From the NCBI GenBank assembly GCA_905193225.1, contig CAJJNV010000001.1, positions 1 through 64,000 of the forward strand: 64,000 bases of DNA. The letters are read 5' to 3'. The position numbers were made by a program, and so were the translations under genes. Shown in pieces: positions 44,396 through 53,829 of this stretch. Position 1 is the stretch's first letter. Each line of letters starts with the position of its first letter. The notes below the pieces were generated by a model that was not told the DNA's origin, did no database searches, and worked only from the letters and a program-made list of their open reading frames with translations. This DNA comes from an uncultured Oscillospiraceae bacterium. Its GTDB lineage: Bacteria > Bacillota > Clostridia > Oscillospirales > Acutalibacteraceae.

Positions 44396-44702
44396 TATCA
44401 TAGGAAATAAAGTAATGTGACTGTGATAGGCGGCGATTTTTCGCCCGTTTATATTTTGGAACAGATGTCAGCGCTTTATATTTAATCGATGCTTTTTAAT
44501 TACAGCTTTTTTGATCGGCAGAAGTATCCCGGCCAGTCGACGGCGGTCTGTTCTGTGGTAAATTTTGCGCTGCATATTAAAAGGACGCCCTGCAGATTTG
44601 GTCTTTTTTTGTGCGGCATCCCGTTCAACCTTTTTATCAGAGATTTAGGGGCAAGAGGCCCCACTACATAAAATATATTTTTCGGAGGTATGTTTCCTTA
44701 CT
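44396..44702 (+). other. Gap before the RNase J gene
   Basis: No gene is supported in this 307-base gap; a 60-codon open frame at 44489-44671 has no ribosome binding site and looks random. A weak hairpin (GGCGATTTTTCGCC, about 44431-44444) may end the upstream transcript, and GGGGC-aaga-GGCCCC lies near 44649. A short open frame of ten codons (44690-44722) starts one base after the GGAGGT and overlaps the RNase J start. Confidence 0.4.
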
Positions 44703-46640
44703 ATGACAAAACAAATAAGTAAAAAGGTTCCTTCTGCGGAAAAGGCAAGGCCCTTAACCGCCGGAAAGAGCCGTTCTTCGGGTACTGAAAAATCCGCCAA
44801 AAAGAGAGGCTCTTCGGCATCTGATCCCTCGCTAAACGTCGGCGGGGTAAACACAAAGAGCAATTCTTTTGAAAAAAAAGCCGGGACATCGGCAAAAAAA
44901 GCAGCGTCCTCAAAAGGTGCTTTGATAAAAAAATCGGTCCCCGCAAACAACAGAAGAAAAGCCGCAAAAGGCGGCAAAAAATCCACTCCTTTAAAGATTA
45001 TTTCTCTCGGCGGTCTTGATGAGATAGGCAAGAATATGACCGTTTACGAATATGGCAGCGACATTTTTATTATAGACTGCGGTATGACCTTTCCCGATGC
45101 GGAAATGCCCGGCGTAGACATTGTTATCCCCGATTTCAGCTATGTTGTCAAAAATGCCGACAGGGTAAAGGGACTTGTCATAACCCACGGACACGAGGAT
45201 CACATCGGCGGTATACCGTATCTTTTGAAGGTGCTCAACTGCCCGGTTTATGCCACAAAACTGACCGTCGGCCTGATCGAAGGCAAGCTCAGAGAACACG
45301 GGCTTCTTTCCAAGGCTAAGCTTAACATCGTTAAACCCGGGGACAGCGTAACCCTCGGCTGCTTTAAAGCCGAGTTTATACACGTCAACCATTCCATTCC
45401 CGATTCGGTTGCCGTGGCGGTTAAAACCCCCATCGGCGTTATCGTCCACACCGGCGACTTTAAAATAGACAGCACCCCCATCGATGGTAAAATGATAGAT
45501 TTTGCCCGCTTTTCCGAGCTTGGCAGAAAGGGCGTTCTGGCCCTTTTAATGGATTCCACAAACGCCACCCGTCCCGGTTTTACCATGAGCGAAAGAACGG
45601 TAGGCGCCAGCCTTTCCCACATTTTCAAGGACGCGGGAGGCAAGCGCATTGTCGTAGCCACATTTTCCAGCAACATACACCGTGTTCAGCAAATCGTTGA
45701 CGAGGCGGTCAAGTGCGGCAGAAAGGTGGCCGTTTCGGGCAGAAGTATGATCAACGTGGTGACCATAGCCACCGAGCTTGGCTACCTCAAAATCCCCAAG
45801 GGTGTGCTTATCGACATCGACCTTATTAAAAATTACACCGACGATAAGCTTGTCATAATAACCACCGGCTCCCAGGGAGAGGCAATGTCGGCCCTTCATC
45901 GTATGGCTTTCGGCGACCACAGGAAGGTGACGGTGGGTCCTAACGACCTTATCGTTATTTCGGCCAATCCCATTCCCGGCAACGAAAAGACGGTCAACAT
46001 CGTCATAAACGAGCTTATGAAGCTTGGCGCAGAGGTTGTTTACGAACGTATGTATGACGTGCACGTATCGGGACACGCCTGCCAGGAAGAACTAAAAATG
46101 ATGATGGGAATGATTGATCCTAAATTTTTTATCCCTGTGCACGGCGAACAGATGCATCTGAGAAAGAACGCAGCCCTTGCGGTTTCAATGGGAATACCCA
46201 AGGAAAACATCATTATTTCCGACATTGGGAAGGTCATCGAACTGACCTCAAAATCCATAAAAATAACCGATGAAGTGCCCTCGGGCAAGGTGTTTGTTGA
46301 CGGATTGGGCGTAGGAGACGTCGGAAGCATCGTTCTGCGCGACCGAAAGCACCTTTCGGAGGACGGAATTATAATCGTTGCAATGACCATGGATAAACAG
46401 TCGGGAGACATCATATCCGGCCCCGAGCTTATTTCCCGCGGATTCGTTTATGTAAGAGAAAGCGAGCAGCTGCTTGAAAGCGCAAGGAATGTTGTCAACC
46501 GCGCCCTCGATTATTGCTACGACAACGGCATTTCCGACCGCACCGCCGTTAAAAACGAGGTCAGGGATTCTCTTTCACGATTCCTTTATCAGAAAACGAG
46601 AAGAAGCCCCATGATTCTGCCTGTAATTATGCAGATATAA
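44703..46640 (+). CDS. rnj: Ribonuclease J
   Basis: A 645-residue metallo-beta-lactamase ribonuclease with 5'-3' exonuclease and endonuclease activity in mRNA decay and rRNA maturation. The zinc motif HGHEDH is at 162-167, and the beta-CASP domain has ISANPIPGNE and VHVSGHACQEE. The C-terminal domain (about 540-645) is present. Residues 1-95 are a Lys/Ser/Ala-rich, basic extension not needed for the core fold, perhaps for RNA or ribosome binding (inference). The ribosome binding site GGAGGT is 13 bases before ATG, longer than optimal. Confidence 0.95.
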   Translation: MTKQISKKVPSAEKARPLTAGKSRSSGTEKSAKKRGSSASDPSLNVGGVNTKSNSFEKKAGTSAKKAASSKGALIKKSVPANNRRKAAKGGKKSTPLKIISLGGLDEIGKNMTVYEYGSDIFIIDCGMTFPDAEMPGVDIVIPDFSYVVKNADRVKGLVITHGHEDHIGGIPYLLKVLNCPVYATKLTVGLIEGKLREHGLLSKAKLNIVKPGDSVTLGCFKAEFIHVNHSIPDSVAVAVKTPIGVIVHTGDFKIDSTPIDGKMIDFARFSELGRKGVLALLMDSTNATRPGFTMSERTVGASLSHIFKDAGGKRIVVATFSSNIHRVQQIVDEAVKCGRKVAVSGRSMINVVTIATELGYLKIPKGVLIDIDLIKNYTDDKLVIITTGSQGEAMSALHRMAFGDHRKVTVGPNDLIVISANPIPGNEKTVNIVINELMKLGAEVVYERMYDVHVSGHACQEELKMMMGMIDPKFFIPVHGEQMHLRKNAALAVSMGIPKENIIISDIGKVIELTSKSIKITDEVPSGKVFVDGLGVGDVGSIVLRDRKHLSEDGIIIVAMTMDKQSGDIISGPELISRGFVYVRESEQLLESARNVVNRALDYCYDNGISDRTAVKNEVRDSLSRFLYQKTRRSPMILPVIMQI

Positions 46641-46723
46641 CACCGGTAAAAATATAATTTTCCTCGCGGTAGCAGTTGATATAATTACACAAAAAAATTG
46701 CAACTGTATTCGCATCAACAACC

Positions 46724-46752
46724 TTGATCACTATTTGTAACCATAATATATT
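46724..46752 (+). promoter_or_regulatory. Probable promoter of gdpP-rplI
   Basis: TTGATC (46724-46729) and TATATT (46747-46752) at 17 bases, 36 bases before the gdpP start. Confidence 0.55.
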
Positions 46753-46788
46753 TTCTGTTATGGCTGCAATGCACGGGAGGTCTGCCTC

Positions 46789-48828
46789 TTGAAGAAGAAG
46801 TCACACAGCGGCCGTTCATTTTCGGCATATAAGGCCGCCATCATAATCTTTTTTGCGCTTTCGCTTGTGGGGGACGCGGCGGTATTTTTGCTGTCAAAAA
46901 GCCTGAATGCTCTGCTTGCCTCGCTGCTTTGCACCGCCCTTTGCGCCGCCGTGCTGCTCTTTATAAGGGGCAGGCTCAGCTCATTTTTCTTCGGCTTTTA
47001 TAAGGGCACGGTCGAAAAGCTTAAAACCCCCGATTCGGACATTTTCAACAACTTTTCTCTGCCGGTACTGGTGCTCAAGGATGGAGTGGCGGCATGGTAT
47101 AACGGGCGGTTTAAAACCGAGGTACTAAAGGGAAGGGATATTTTTGAAACCGTCCCTGATGAAATTTTAACCGATGCCGTGCGCTCAAACCTTCGCCTCA
47201 ACGATAAATCCGATCTGTTTTACGGCGGGCGGAGCTATACCGTTTACAAAACCGATTATATATCGGACGGAATAAAATACGATACCCTTTATTTCGTAGA
47301 CAACACCGATCTTAAACGTGTGGCCGACGAGTTCGATAAAAGCCGCCCGGTTATTATGATTATGTCGATAGATTCCTTCGACGAGCTGACCGAGAATCTT
47401 GCCGAAAGCGAGCGAGCGTCGGTCAGAGGACAAATCGTAAGAGAAATCGAGTCCTTTGCTTCCAAAACCGACGGATTTATGAAAAAGCTCAACAACCACA
47501 CATATCTTTTCGTGCTCAACGAACGCGGCTATGCCCTTATTAAATCGGAAAAATTCGATGTGCTTGATAAGGTCAGAAACCTCAAGGTGCACGGCGATAA
47601 AAATGCCACACTTTCCATAGGCGTCGGCAGAAAGGATAAAACCCTAAAGGATTGCGAGATAAGTGCCCGCCAGGCTCTTGAAATGGCTCAGGGCCGCGGA
47701 GGAGACCAGGTGGCGGTTAAAAGCCTCAACAACTTTGAATTCTTCGGCGGCATAAGCAGCAAGGGGGTCGAAAAGCGCACCAAGGTCAAGACCCGCGTCA
47801 TTGCAGCCGCCTTAAAGGAGCTTATAAGGGGCAGCGACAGTGTTTTCATCGTCGGTCATAAATACGGCGATCTGGACAGTCTCGGCGCTTCTCTGGGACT
47901 GTGGAAGGCCGTTAATGTCATCGGTCCTAAAGGATATATCGTGCTGGACAGGGAACAGCACCTTGCAAAGCAGCTCATAGATAAAATTGACAAGCAGTAT
48001 AACAACGGGGTCATAATAAGCGGACAGAAGGCCATGGAAATTATCACGAAAAAGAGCCTTGTTATCGTTGTTGACACCCACCGCAAGGATTTTATCGACG
48101 CTCCGGATTTGTTCTCGATCTGTTCCACCAAGGTGGTTATCGACCATCACCGCAAGAACGTTGATTTCATCGACGACGCGGTCATTTTCTACCACGAACC
48201 ATACGCTTCATCGGCCTGTGAAATGGTCTGCGAGCTGCTTCAGTATATGGGCGACGACATAATCGCAAAGCCAGAAGCCGAGGCACTTTTTGCCGGAATA
48301 ATGCTAGATACGAGAAACTTTGTGCTGAGAACCGGCGTAAGAACCTTTGAAGCATCGGCATATCTGCGGGGAAGGGACGCCGATCCCGTTGAGGTCAAAA
48401 AGCTGTTTGCCGATTCTATGGACGTATACCGCGAGCGGTCGAAGATAGTTTCTTCGGCCAAGCGGTTCGGCAGATGTGCCGTTTCGGTGGACAGTGCCCA
48501 CGGAGGCTCCCGTGTTGCGGCATCTCAGGCGGCGGATGAGCTTTTAAACATCGAAAACATCGATGCTTCATTTGTTATTTACCGTTCGGGAACGACGGTA
48601 AATATCTCGGCAAGATCGCTTGGCGCAATAAACGTACAGGTCATTATGGAGGAGCTGGGCGGCGGCGGACACCACACAATGTCGGCTGCGCAGCTTAAGG
48701 ACTGCGATGTGATAACGGCCGAAAAAATGCTTTTTGAGGCCATTTCAAAGCACGAAAAGCAGCCTGCCAAGAATCAAGCGCCGCGCGGTAAAGCGGCACT
48801 GCGCATACCGATATCATCAATTTGTTAA
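46789..48828 (+). CDS. gdpP: Cyclic-di-AMP phosphodiesterase GdpP
   Basis: A 679-residue membrane protein that hydrolyses c-di-AMP. It has two N-terminal spans (about 14-60), a PAS-like domain (about 80-170), a degenerate GGDEF domain (about 180-310) lacking the GGDEF signature, then DHH (GHKYGDLDSLGASL near 356, VIDHHRK near 453) and DHHA1 ending in ELGGGGHHTMSAAQ. This domain order is diagnostic. The start is TTG 46789 with GGGAGG upstream. rplI follows, the usual Firmicute pairing. Confidence 0.93.
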   Translation: MKKKSHSGRSFSAYKAAIIIFFALSLVGDAAVFLLSKSLNALLASLLCTALCAAVLLFIRGRLSSFFFGFYKGTVEKLKTPDSDIFNNFSLPVLVLKDGVAAWYNGRFKTEVLKGRDIFETVPDEILTDAVRSNLRLNDKSDLFYGGRSYTVYKTDYISDGIKYDTLYFVDNTDLKRVADEFDKSRPVIMIMSIDSFDELTENLAESERASVRGQIVREIESFASKTDGFMKKLNNHTYLFVLNERGYALIKSEKFDVLDKVRNLKVHGDKNATLSIGVGRKDKTLKDCEISARQALEMAQGRGGDQVAVKSLNNFEFFGGISSKGVEKRTKVKTRVIAAALKELIRGSDSVFIVGHKYGDLDSLGASLGLWKAVNVIGPKGYIVLDREQHLAKQLIDKIDKQYNNGVIISGQKAMEIITKKSLVIVVDTHRKDFIDAPDLFSICSTKVVIDHHRKNVDFIDDAVIFYHEPYASSACEMVCELLQYMGDDIIAKPEAEALFAGIMLDTRNFVLRTGVRTFEASAYLRGRDADPVEVKKLFADSMDVYRERSKIVSSAKRFGRCAVSVDSAHGGSRVAASQAADELLNIENIDASFVIYRSGTTVNISARSLGAINVQVIMEELGGGGHHTMSAAQLKDCDVITAEKMLFEAISKHEKQPAKNQAPRGKAALRIPISSIC

Positions 48829-48899
48829 AACGAAACCGCATCACCAAACAAAAAAACAGCAAAACCACTTCAGCAAAATAAAGAAAAGAGGTCAATATT

Positions 48900-49343
48900 A
48901 TGAAGGTAGTGCTTACAAAGGACATAAAGGGCACAGGCAAGGCGGGAGAGCTTCACGAGGTATCCGACGGATACGCAAGAAACTTTCTTTTTCCCAGAGG
49001 CCTTGCAACCGAGGCCAACGCGCAGGCTTTAAACGAGCTTAAAAACCGCGAGGCATCGGCTGCATTCAAAAAGAAGCAGGCCGACGAGCAGGCGAGAGAT
49101 ATCGCTTCAAAAATCGGCGGAAAGAAGATACGCATTTCGGCCAAGGGCGGCTCAAACGGACGGCTCTTCGGATCGGTGACAACCGCCGAGATCGCTGAGG
49201 CCATCAAAAAGGATTTTGGCTGCGATATAGATAAAAAGAAGATATCCCTTTCCTCCGATATTAAAAATTACGGCGAATACAGCGCTACCGTTAAGCTTTT
49301 CGGCGGTGTTACTGCAGATGTAACGGTCGAGGTCGGAGAATAG
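48900..49343 (+). CDS. rplI: 50S ribosomal protein L9
   Basis: A 147-residue ribosomal protein binding 23S rRNA. The N-terminal domain MKVVLTKDIKGTGKAGE, followed by VSDGYARNFLFPRGLA, is the L9 signature. A connecting helix (about 45-75) and C-terminal domain (SVTTAEIAEAIK) follow. The ribosome binding site is AGAGGTC. In many Firmicutes dnaB/dnaC comes next; here a terminator follows instead. Confidence 0.97.
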   Translation: MKVVLTKDIKGTGKAGELHEVSDGYARNFLFPRGLATEANAQALNELKNREASAAFKKKQADEQARDIASKIGGKKIRISAKGGSNGRLFGSVTTAEIAEAIKKDFGCDIDKKKISLSSDIKNYGEYSATVKLFGGVTADVTVEVGE

Positions 49344-49460
49344 CAAAAAAGAAAAAGGATAACACTGATTTTCGGTCAATTTCTTTTTATAAGCTTAAAG
49401 CATTGTTATCCGCTTGATTTTTCACACAATTACCTGCAACATTTTTCATACCAAAGCAAA

Positions 49461-49494
49461 GAGGCCTGCCGGTTTTACCCGACAGGTCTCTTTG
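49461..49494 (+). terminator. Terminator after rplI
   Basis: GAGGCCTGCCGG (49461-49472) pairs with CCGACAGGTCTC (49479-49490), with one mismatch and one G-T pair, then TTTG. The T run is short. The gap 49344-49632 also holds GGATAACA/TGTTATCC, paired across 40-odd bases. Confidence 0.7.
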
Positions 49495-49632
49495 TATGTA
49501 TGTGCAATTGGAATGATTGCCGATTATAACAGGCTTTAATAATTTTTTGTCTAAAGCCGTAAAACAATGCTTATAAGCAAAGCATATAAAATATATCGGT
49601 TAAGAATGATATCATATTTTCAGGCCTTTTAA

Positions 49633-51030
49633 TTAAAGGCTTTCGTCATTCTCGTCGGCAGGCTTTGCCTTTTTGCCGATAAGGTTAACGATGATACCGA
49701 GGATAAGTGCGCAGGCGACAGTCTTTAAGGTGATCTGGCCAAAGCTTAAAGCAAAGTTACCGATACCGGCAATGAGGATGACCGAGGCGGTGAAAAGATT
49801 GCGGTTGTCGTCGAGATCGACCTTCTGGAGCATCTTAAGACCCGATACGGCAATGAAACCATAGAGTGCAACGCACACGCCGCCCATTACGCAGGCAGGA
49901 ATGGAGGAAAGGAAGATTACGAAGGGAGTGAAGAAGGAGACGATGATGGCAAGCACTGCAGCACCGAGAATGGAAACTACCGAAGCGTTTTTGGTAATTG
50001 CAACGCAGCCGACCGATTCACCGTATGTGGTGTTGGGGCATCCGCCGAAGATGGCGCCTGCGATGGAGCCTACGCCATCGCCGAGAAGGGTGCGGGAAAG
50101 ACCGGGCTCTTCAAGCAGATCTCTTTCGATGATGGAGGAAAGGTTTTTATGGTCGGCAATGTGCTCGGCGAAAACAACGAATGCAACGGGAACATATGCC
50201 ACTGCGATGGTTGCAATGTAGGAACCGGAAAGCTCTTTAATTCCGTCGATTGCCTTGATAAATGTGAAGTCGGGAATGTTGACAAAGCTCTTTATCGAAA
50301 TGTTTGCAGCCGAGAAGTTATCAACAAAGGGAGCAAAATCGATGAGCTTAAGTGCGTCGTTGCCGGTGCTGTTGCCGATGGCGGTAAACACTGCGGCGAC
50401 GGCGTATCCTGCCACGATTCCGATTACAAAGGGGATAAGCTTCATCATCTTTTTACCGTAGATCGAGCAGAGCATAACAACCAGAAGGGTAATGAGACCG
50501 CAGGTGATGGCAGCTCCGGTGTGAGCGTTTACAGGGAAGGAACCGGTGTCGGCATTAAAGAAACCTGATCCTCCGGCCAGGTCTCCGATGGCATTTCCGG
50601 CAAGGGAAAGACCGATTATTGCAACGGTAGGTCCGATAACAACGGGAGGCATAATTTTGGAGATCCATTTAACGCCTGCAAGCTTGACGATTATGGCAAT
50701 GACCACATAAACAAGTCCCGCAAATGCTGCGCCGATTATCAGTCCGAGATAGCCAAGGGACATTGATACGCCGCCGGCAAAGGCCGAAAGCATGGATCCA
50801 ATGAAGGCGAAAGATGATCCGAGGAATACCGGGCTTTTGAATTTTGTGAAGAGCAGATAGACGATGGTACCAACGCCTGCACCGAAAAGGGCGGCGGAGG
50901 GCTGCATACCGTTTCCGATAATGTTGGGAACGGCGATTGTGGCCGCCATAATGGCAAGCAGCTGCTGGATAGCAAAGACCACCAGCTGGCCGAATTTAGG
51001 CCTGTCTTTTACATCGTAGATTAGTTTCAT
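49633..51030 (-). CDS. uraA: Uracil permease (NCS2 family)
   Basis: A 465-residue, roughly 14-span nucleobase-proton symporter of the UraA/PyrP group. The NCS2 signature region is seen (NTTYGESVGCVAITKNAS), with the substrate-site glutamate in GES and the partner segment AFVVFAEHIADHKN. It lies 90 bases downstream of pyrR on the same strand. pyrR-pyrP pairing with a leader attenuator points to repression by uridine nucleotides, and to uracil as substrate rather than xanthine. Confidence 0.92.
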   Translation of the reverse strand: MKLIYDVKDRPKFGQLVVFAIQQLLAIMAATIAVPNIIGNGMQPSAALFGAGVGTIVYLLFTKFKSPVFLGSSFAFIGSMLSAFAGGVSMSLGYLGLIIGAAFAGLVYVVIAIIVKLAGVKWISKIMPPVVIGPTVAIIGLSLAGNAIGDLAGGSGFFNADTGSFPVNAHTGAAITCGLITLLVVMLCSIYGKKMMKLIPFVIGIVAGYAVAAVFTAIGNSTGNDALKLIDFAPFVDNFSAANISIKSFVNIPDFTFIKAIDGIKELSGSYIATIAVAYVPVAFVVFAEHIADHKNLSSIIERDLLEEPGLSRTLLGDGVGSIAGAIFGGCPNTTYGESVGCVAITKNASVVSILGAAVLAIIVSFFTPFVIFLSSIPACVMGGVCVALYGFIAVSGLKMLQKVDLDDNRNLFTASVILIAGIGNFALSFGQITLKTVACALILGIIVNLIGKKAKPADENDESL

Positions 51031-51120
51031 AACTTTTCCTCCTAATATTTAAGGCTTTCGCCTTTTTTCAAAAATCAAACGGGGCGAAACAACTGCTTTG
51101 CACAGACGCCCGCACGGCTT

Positions 51121-51657
51121 TCAGTCGCCTAAAATATAGACCCCGGTTTCTCCATCGGTTTCGGTAAGCTTGACCGACACTATCTCCGACTTGGCGGTGG
51201 GAATGTTTTTGCCCACGAAATCGGCGCGTATGGGAAGCTCTCTGTGCCCCCGGTCGACAAGCACTGCAAGCTGAATGGATGAGGGCCTGCCCATTGCCAT
51301 AACCGCGTCCATTGCCGCTCTGGCCGTTCTGCCGGTGTAAAGCACGTCGTCAACCAGAATGACCGTTTTGTCTACAATATCAAATGGAACGTCGGTATCG
51401 TTGAGCACAGGATCGGAATTTATCTTGCTTAAATCGTCGCGGTAGAGGGTTATGTCCAGCACTCCCACCGGAATCTTGACCTTTTCAAAGCTTTCTATAT
51501 TTTCGGAAATACGCTTTGCAAGAGGAACACCCCTGGTTTTAATTCCTACAAAAACAATTTTGCCGCATCCGTGATTTTTTTCGGTGATTTGGTGGGCAAT
51601 ACGTATGAGGGCGCGGGAAAGGGTTTCCTCATCGAGCACTGTTGCGTGAACTTTCAA
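51121..51657 (-). CDS. pyrR: PyrR bifunctional pyrimidine regulator/uracil phosphoribosyltransferase
   Basis: A 178-residue protein with the PRPP-binding loop VILVDDVLYTGRTARAA and the PyrR-type DITLYRDDLS and LVDRGHRELPIRADFVGKN. In Firmicutes it binds pyr-leader RNA in the presence of UMP and promotes termination; it also has uracil phosphoribosyltransferase activity. The start is TTG 51657 with GGGAGGA seven bases upstream. A terminator hairpin sits directly ahead of the ribosome binding site (51674-51711), so it regulates its own mRNA. Confidence 0.96.
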   Translation of the reverse strand: MKVHATVLDEETLSRALIRIAHQITEKNHGCGKIVFVGIKTRGVPLAKRISENIESFEKVKIPVGVLDITLYRDDLSKINSDPVLNDTDVPFDIVDKTVILVDDVLYTGRTARAAMDAVMAMGRPSSIQLAVLVDRGHRELPIRADFVGKNIPTAKSEIVSVKLTETDGETGVYILGD

Positions 51658-51673
51658 TCGGTTTTCCTCCCAT

Positions 51674-51711
51674 AAAAAAAGCCCGAAAACTTTACCTTAA
51701 AGCTTTCAGAC
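51674..51711 (-). promoter_or_regulatory. pyrR leader attenuator (terminator hairpin)
   Basis: On the minus strand GTCTGAAAGCTTT (51699-51711) pairs with AAAGTTTTCGGGC (51681-51693) over 13 positions, including G-U pairs, followed by seven T (51674-51680) and immediately by the pyrR ribosome binding site. An upstream AAGCTT in the leader (about 51751-51756) could pair with the AAGCTT in the stem as an antiterminator. The conserved PyrR-binding loop sequence is not recognised. Confidence 0.75.
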
Positions 51712-51780
51712 CGCAAAAATTCCGTAGCGCTATTGCAATTTTCTTTCCTGTATCACAGTACAAGCTTAAAGATCTTTAGT

Positions 51781-51809
51781 ATAATAAACCTAAATTTTGT
51801 ATTTGTCAA
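51781..51809 (-). promoter_or_regulatory. Promoter of pyrR-uraA
   Basis: Minus-strand TTGACA (51804-51809), 17 bases, TATTAT (51781-51786). The leader RNA is about 115 bases and contains the attenuator. Confidence 0.8.
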
Positions 51810-51855
51810 GACTTTTTTCCACAAAATATTCGATTTATCCCTATAAATTTATGTG

Positions 51856-51884
51856 TTGATAAATTTTCCTGCTTGTGATACAAT
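51856..51884 (+). promoter_or_regulatory. Promoter of the SpoVB-like gene, divergent from pyrR
   Basis: TTGATA (51856-51861), 17-base spacer, TACAAT (51879-51884). The gene starts at 52186, so the leader would be nearly 300 bases. Confidence 0.65.
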
Positions 51885-51955
51885 TATAATATACGCGCTT
51901 TAAGAAAATGAAAAACCACGTAAAGTATTTAGCTTACAAACGAACGGTGCTCAAA

Positions 51956-51998
51956 CCTGTTTTTTCTTTAAATGGCAGCATTGCTGACAAAAAACAGG
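51956..51998 (+). other. Leader hairpin upstream of the SpoVB-like gene
   Basis: CCTGTTTTTT (51956-51965) pairs perfectly with AAAAAACAGG (51989-51998), enclosing a second small stem CAGC-att-GCTG. It lies about 65 bases after the predicted transcription start. The remainder of the leader to 52185 shows no gene and no recognised riboswitch. An upstream in-frame codon at 52105 is not credible as a start. Confidence 0.5.
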
Positions 51999-52185
51999 AT
52001 AACCCGTCATATAATTGAAAGACCGTCCAAAAGCTCGGCGCGCATTGCTTTTTTAAAAATACTGTGCTGCTTTTGCCGTATCCATCCGTCGGCGCTTTTA
52101 AAGCGTGCACACTCGTCCTTTCACCCTTAAACCTTCGGCAGCTTCGGCCGATCCCACATCGATAAACGGAAAGAGGAACTGCTTA

Positions 52186-53829
52186 ATGAACAAAAAAATA
52201 AAGCGCAACGGCTTTGTTGAAGGAACAATGATCGCCTATGCCGCAATAGTCCTTTCAAAGCTGATCGGCGCCTTTTATTCCATCCCTTTTTATGCCATAA
52301 TCGGTGAAAGGGGAGGGGTTGTCTATTCCTGTGCATACAATATATATAATCTGTTTTTAACCATTTCCACCTCCGGAATTCCCACCGCCATAAGCATTAT
52401 AATCAGCGAATACAACTCTCTTAAAATGTTTGCGGCCAAGGAAAAAGCGCAAAAAACCGCCCGCAACACGGTTTTTATAATTTCCCTTGCCGCTTTTATT
52501 GTGCTGTTTTTGTCAGCCCCCTTTATCGGCAGGTTTTTCCTCGGATCCGACGCCCAGGGCGACGACGTTACCGCCGCTATCAGAACCGTTTCCTTCTGCC
52601 TTTTGGTGGTGCCGTTTTTAAGCATCCGCCGCGGATATCTTCAGGGTCACGCCTACATTGCCCCTTCCTCCACAAGCCAGGTTATCGAACAGTTTGTCAG
52701 GGTGTTTGTAATTCTGGTAGGATCATACGTTACGGTAAATGTGCTCGGTAAAAGCCAGACGGCCGGCGTGTGCGTTGCCCTTACCGGTGCCCTTATCGGA
52801 GCCATTGCCGCCTATTTTTATCTTTCGGCCAAAATGAGAACCAACAAAAGTGCATTTTTGCCTGCTCCCGGCGACGTGGTCAACGACACAACCGTTTCCA
52901 CAGGGGAGACCATCAAAAAAATCGCCCGCATCTGCATTCCTCTCATAATCGTGGCCATTTCTTCAAACATTTACGATATAACCGACATGAAGCTTATCAT
53001 TGTGGGACTTTCCTCTCTCGACGGATTTACCGCCGACGACAGCGAGGTCATCGCCAGCATAATCGCCACATGGGGGCCTAAAATCTGCGTGCTCATAACC
53101 TCTCTTGCCATGGGGCTTACCTCAAGTATGATACCCCATATGGTTGACTGCTTTGTTAAAAACGACAGAAGCGGGGTAAACAGGCGGTTTAATCAGGCGG
53201 TAGATACAATACTTGTGCTGGCCGTTCCCATGGCCGTGGGAATGTGCCTGCTGTCCCATCCGCTCTATTATGTTTTTTACGGGGAGAGCCGTTTCGGCCC
53301 CACTCTTATGCGGGTGCTGCCATTTCTGCGGATTTTTGAGAGCATCAGTATGGTAGCAAGTATGTGCCTCCAAAGCATAGGCCTTGCCAAGGTGGTCTGT
53401 TTCACAAGCGTTACGGGACTGCTCATAAACGCCGCCTGCGACGTACCGTTTATCTATCTATGCAATGCCATTGGCCTTCCGGCCTATTGGGGGGCGGGAT
53501 TTTCCAGTATGCTGGGATACACCGTTTCCATCGCAGCCGTGCTCATTCTTTTAAAGAAAAAATACGGTCTTAAATATATGTCGCTGCTAAAGACCCTTTT
53601 AAAGGTCATAATGGGACTTATCCCCATGATTGCCGTGGTGCTCATTCTTATGAATGTTCTTCCTTTCACAGGCGGGCGGCTCATACAGTTTATCCTTATG
53701 GCGGTGGTTGCGGTTGCCGGCGCGGTTGTTTACGGAATCGTGACATATAAAAACAAAGCCATAAGAGATGTTTTCGGAGACGACTTTTTAAGAAAGATAC
53801 TTGTCAAACTGCACCTTAAAAAGGCCTGA
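52186..53829 (+). CDS. MOP-superfamily lipid/polysaccharide flippase (SpoVB/MurJ-like)
   Basis: A 547-residue protein with about 14 membrane spans. The N terminus (FVEGTMIAYAAIVLSKLIGA, continuing into FYSIPFYAIIG) is typical of the SpoVB/YtgP branch of the oligosaccharidyl-lipid flippases, which move lipid II or related undecaprenyl-linked precursors. Conserved RRGYLQG is present after the fourth span. It may serve peptidoglycan synthesis at sporulation or vegetatively; the sequence alone does not decide. ATG 52186 has AAAGAGGA upstream. Confidence 0.87.
   Translation: MNKKIKRNGFVEGTMIAYAAIVLSKLIGAFYSIPFYAIIGERGGVVYSCAYNIYNLFLTISTSGIPTAISIIISEYNSLKMFAAKEKAQKTARNTVFIISLAAFIVLFLSAPFIGRFFLGSDAQGDDVTAAIRTVSFCLLVVPFLSIRRGYLQGHAYIAPSSTSQVIEQFVRVFVILVGSYVTVNVLGKSQTAGVCVALTGALIGAIAAYFYLSAKMRTNKSAFLPAPGDVVNDTTVSTGETIKKIARICIPLIIVAISSNIYDITDMKLIIVGLSSLDGFTADDSEVIASIIATWGPKICVLITSLAMGLTSSMIPHMVDCFVKNDRSGVNRRFNQAVDTILVLAVPMAVGMCLLSHPLYYVFYGESRFGPTLMRVLPFLRIFESISMVASMCLQSIGLAKVVCFTSVTGLLINAACDVPFIYLCNAIGLPAYWGAGFSSMLGYTVSIAAVLILLKKKYGLKYMSLLKTLLKVIMGLIPMIAVVLILMNVLPFTGGRLIQFILMAVVAVAGAVVYGIVTYKNKAIRDVFGDDFLRKILVKLHLKKA

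Noticed and set aside
44489..44671. 60-codon frame before RNase J
   Set aside because: No ribosome binding site and no similarity to any family I recognise; likely chance.
48829..49632. Replicative helicase gene expected after gdpP-rplI
   Set aside because: In many Firmicutes dnaB/dnaC follows rplI, but here a terminator and the convergent uraA gene follow; no helicase fragment is seen.
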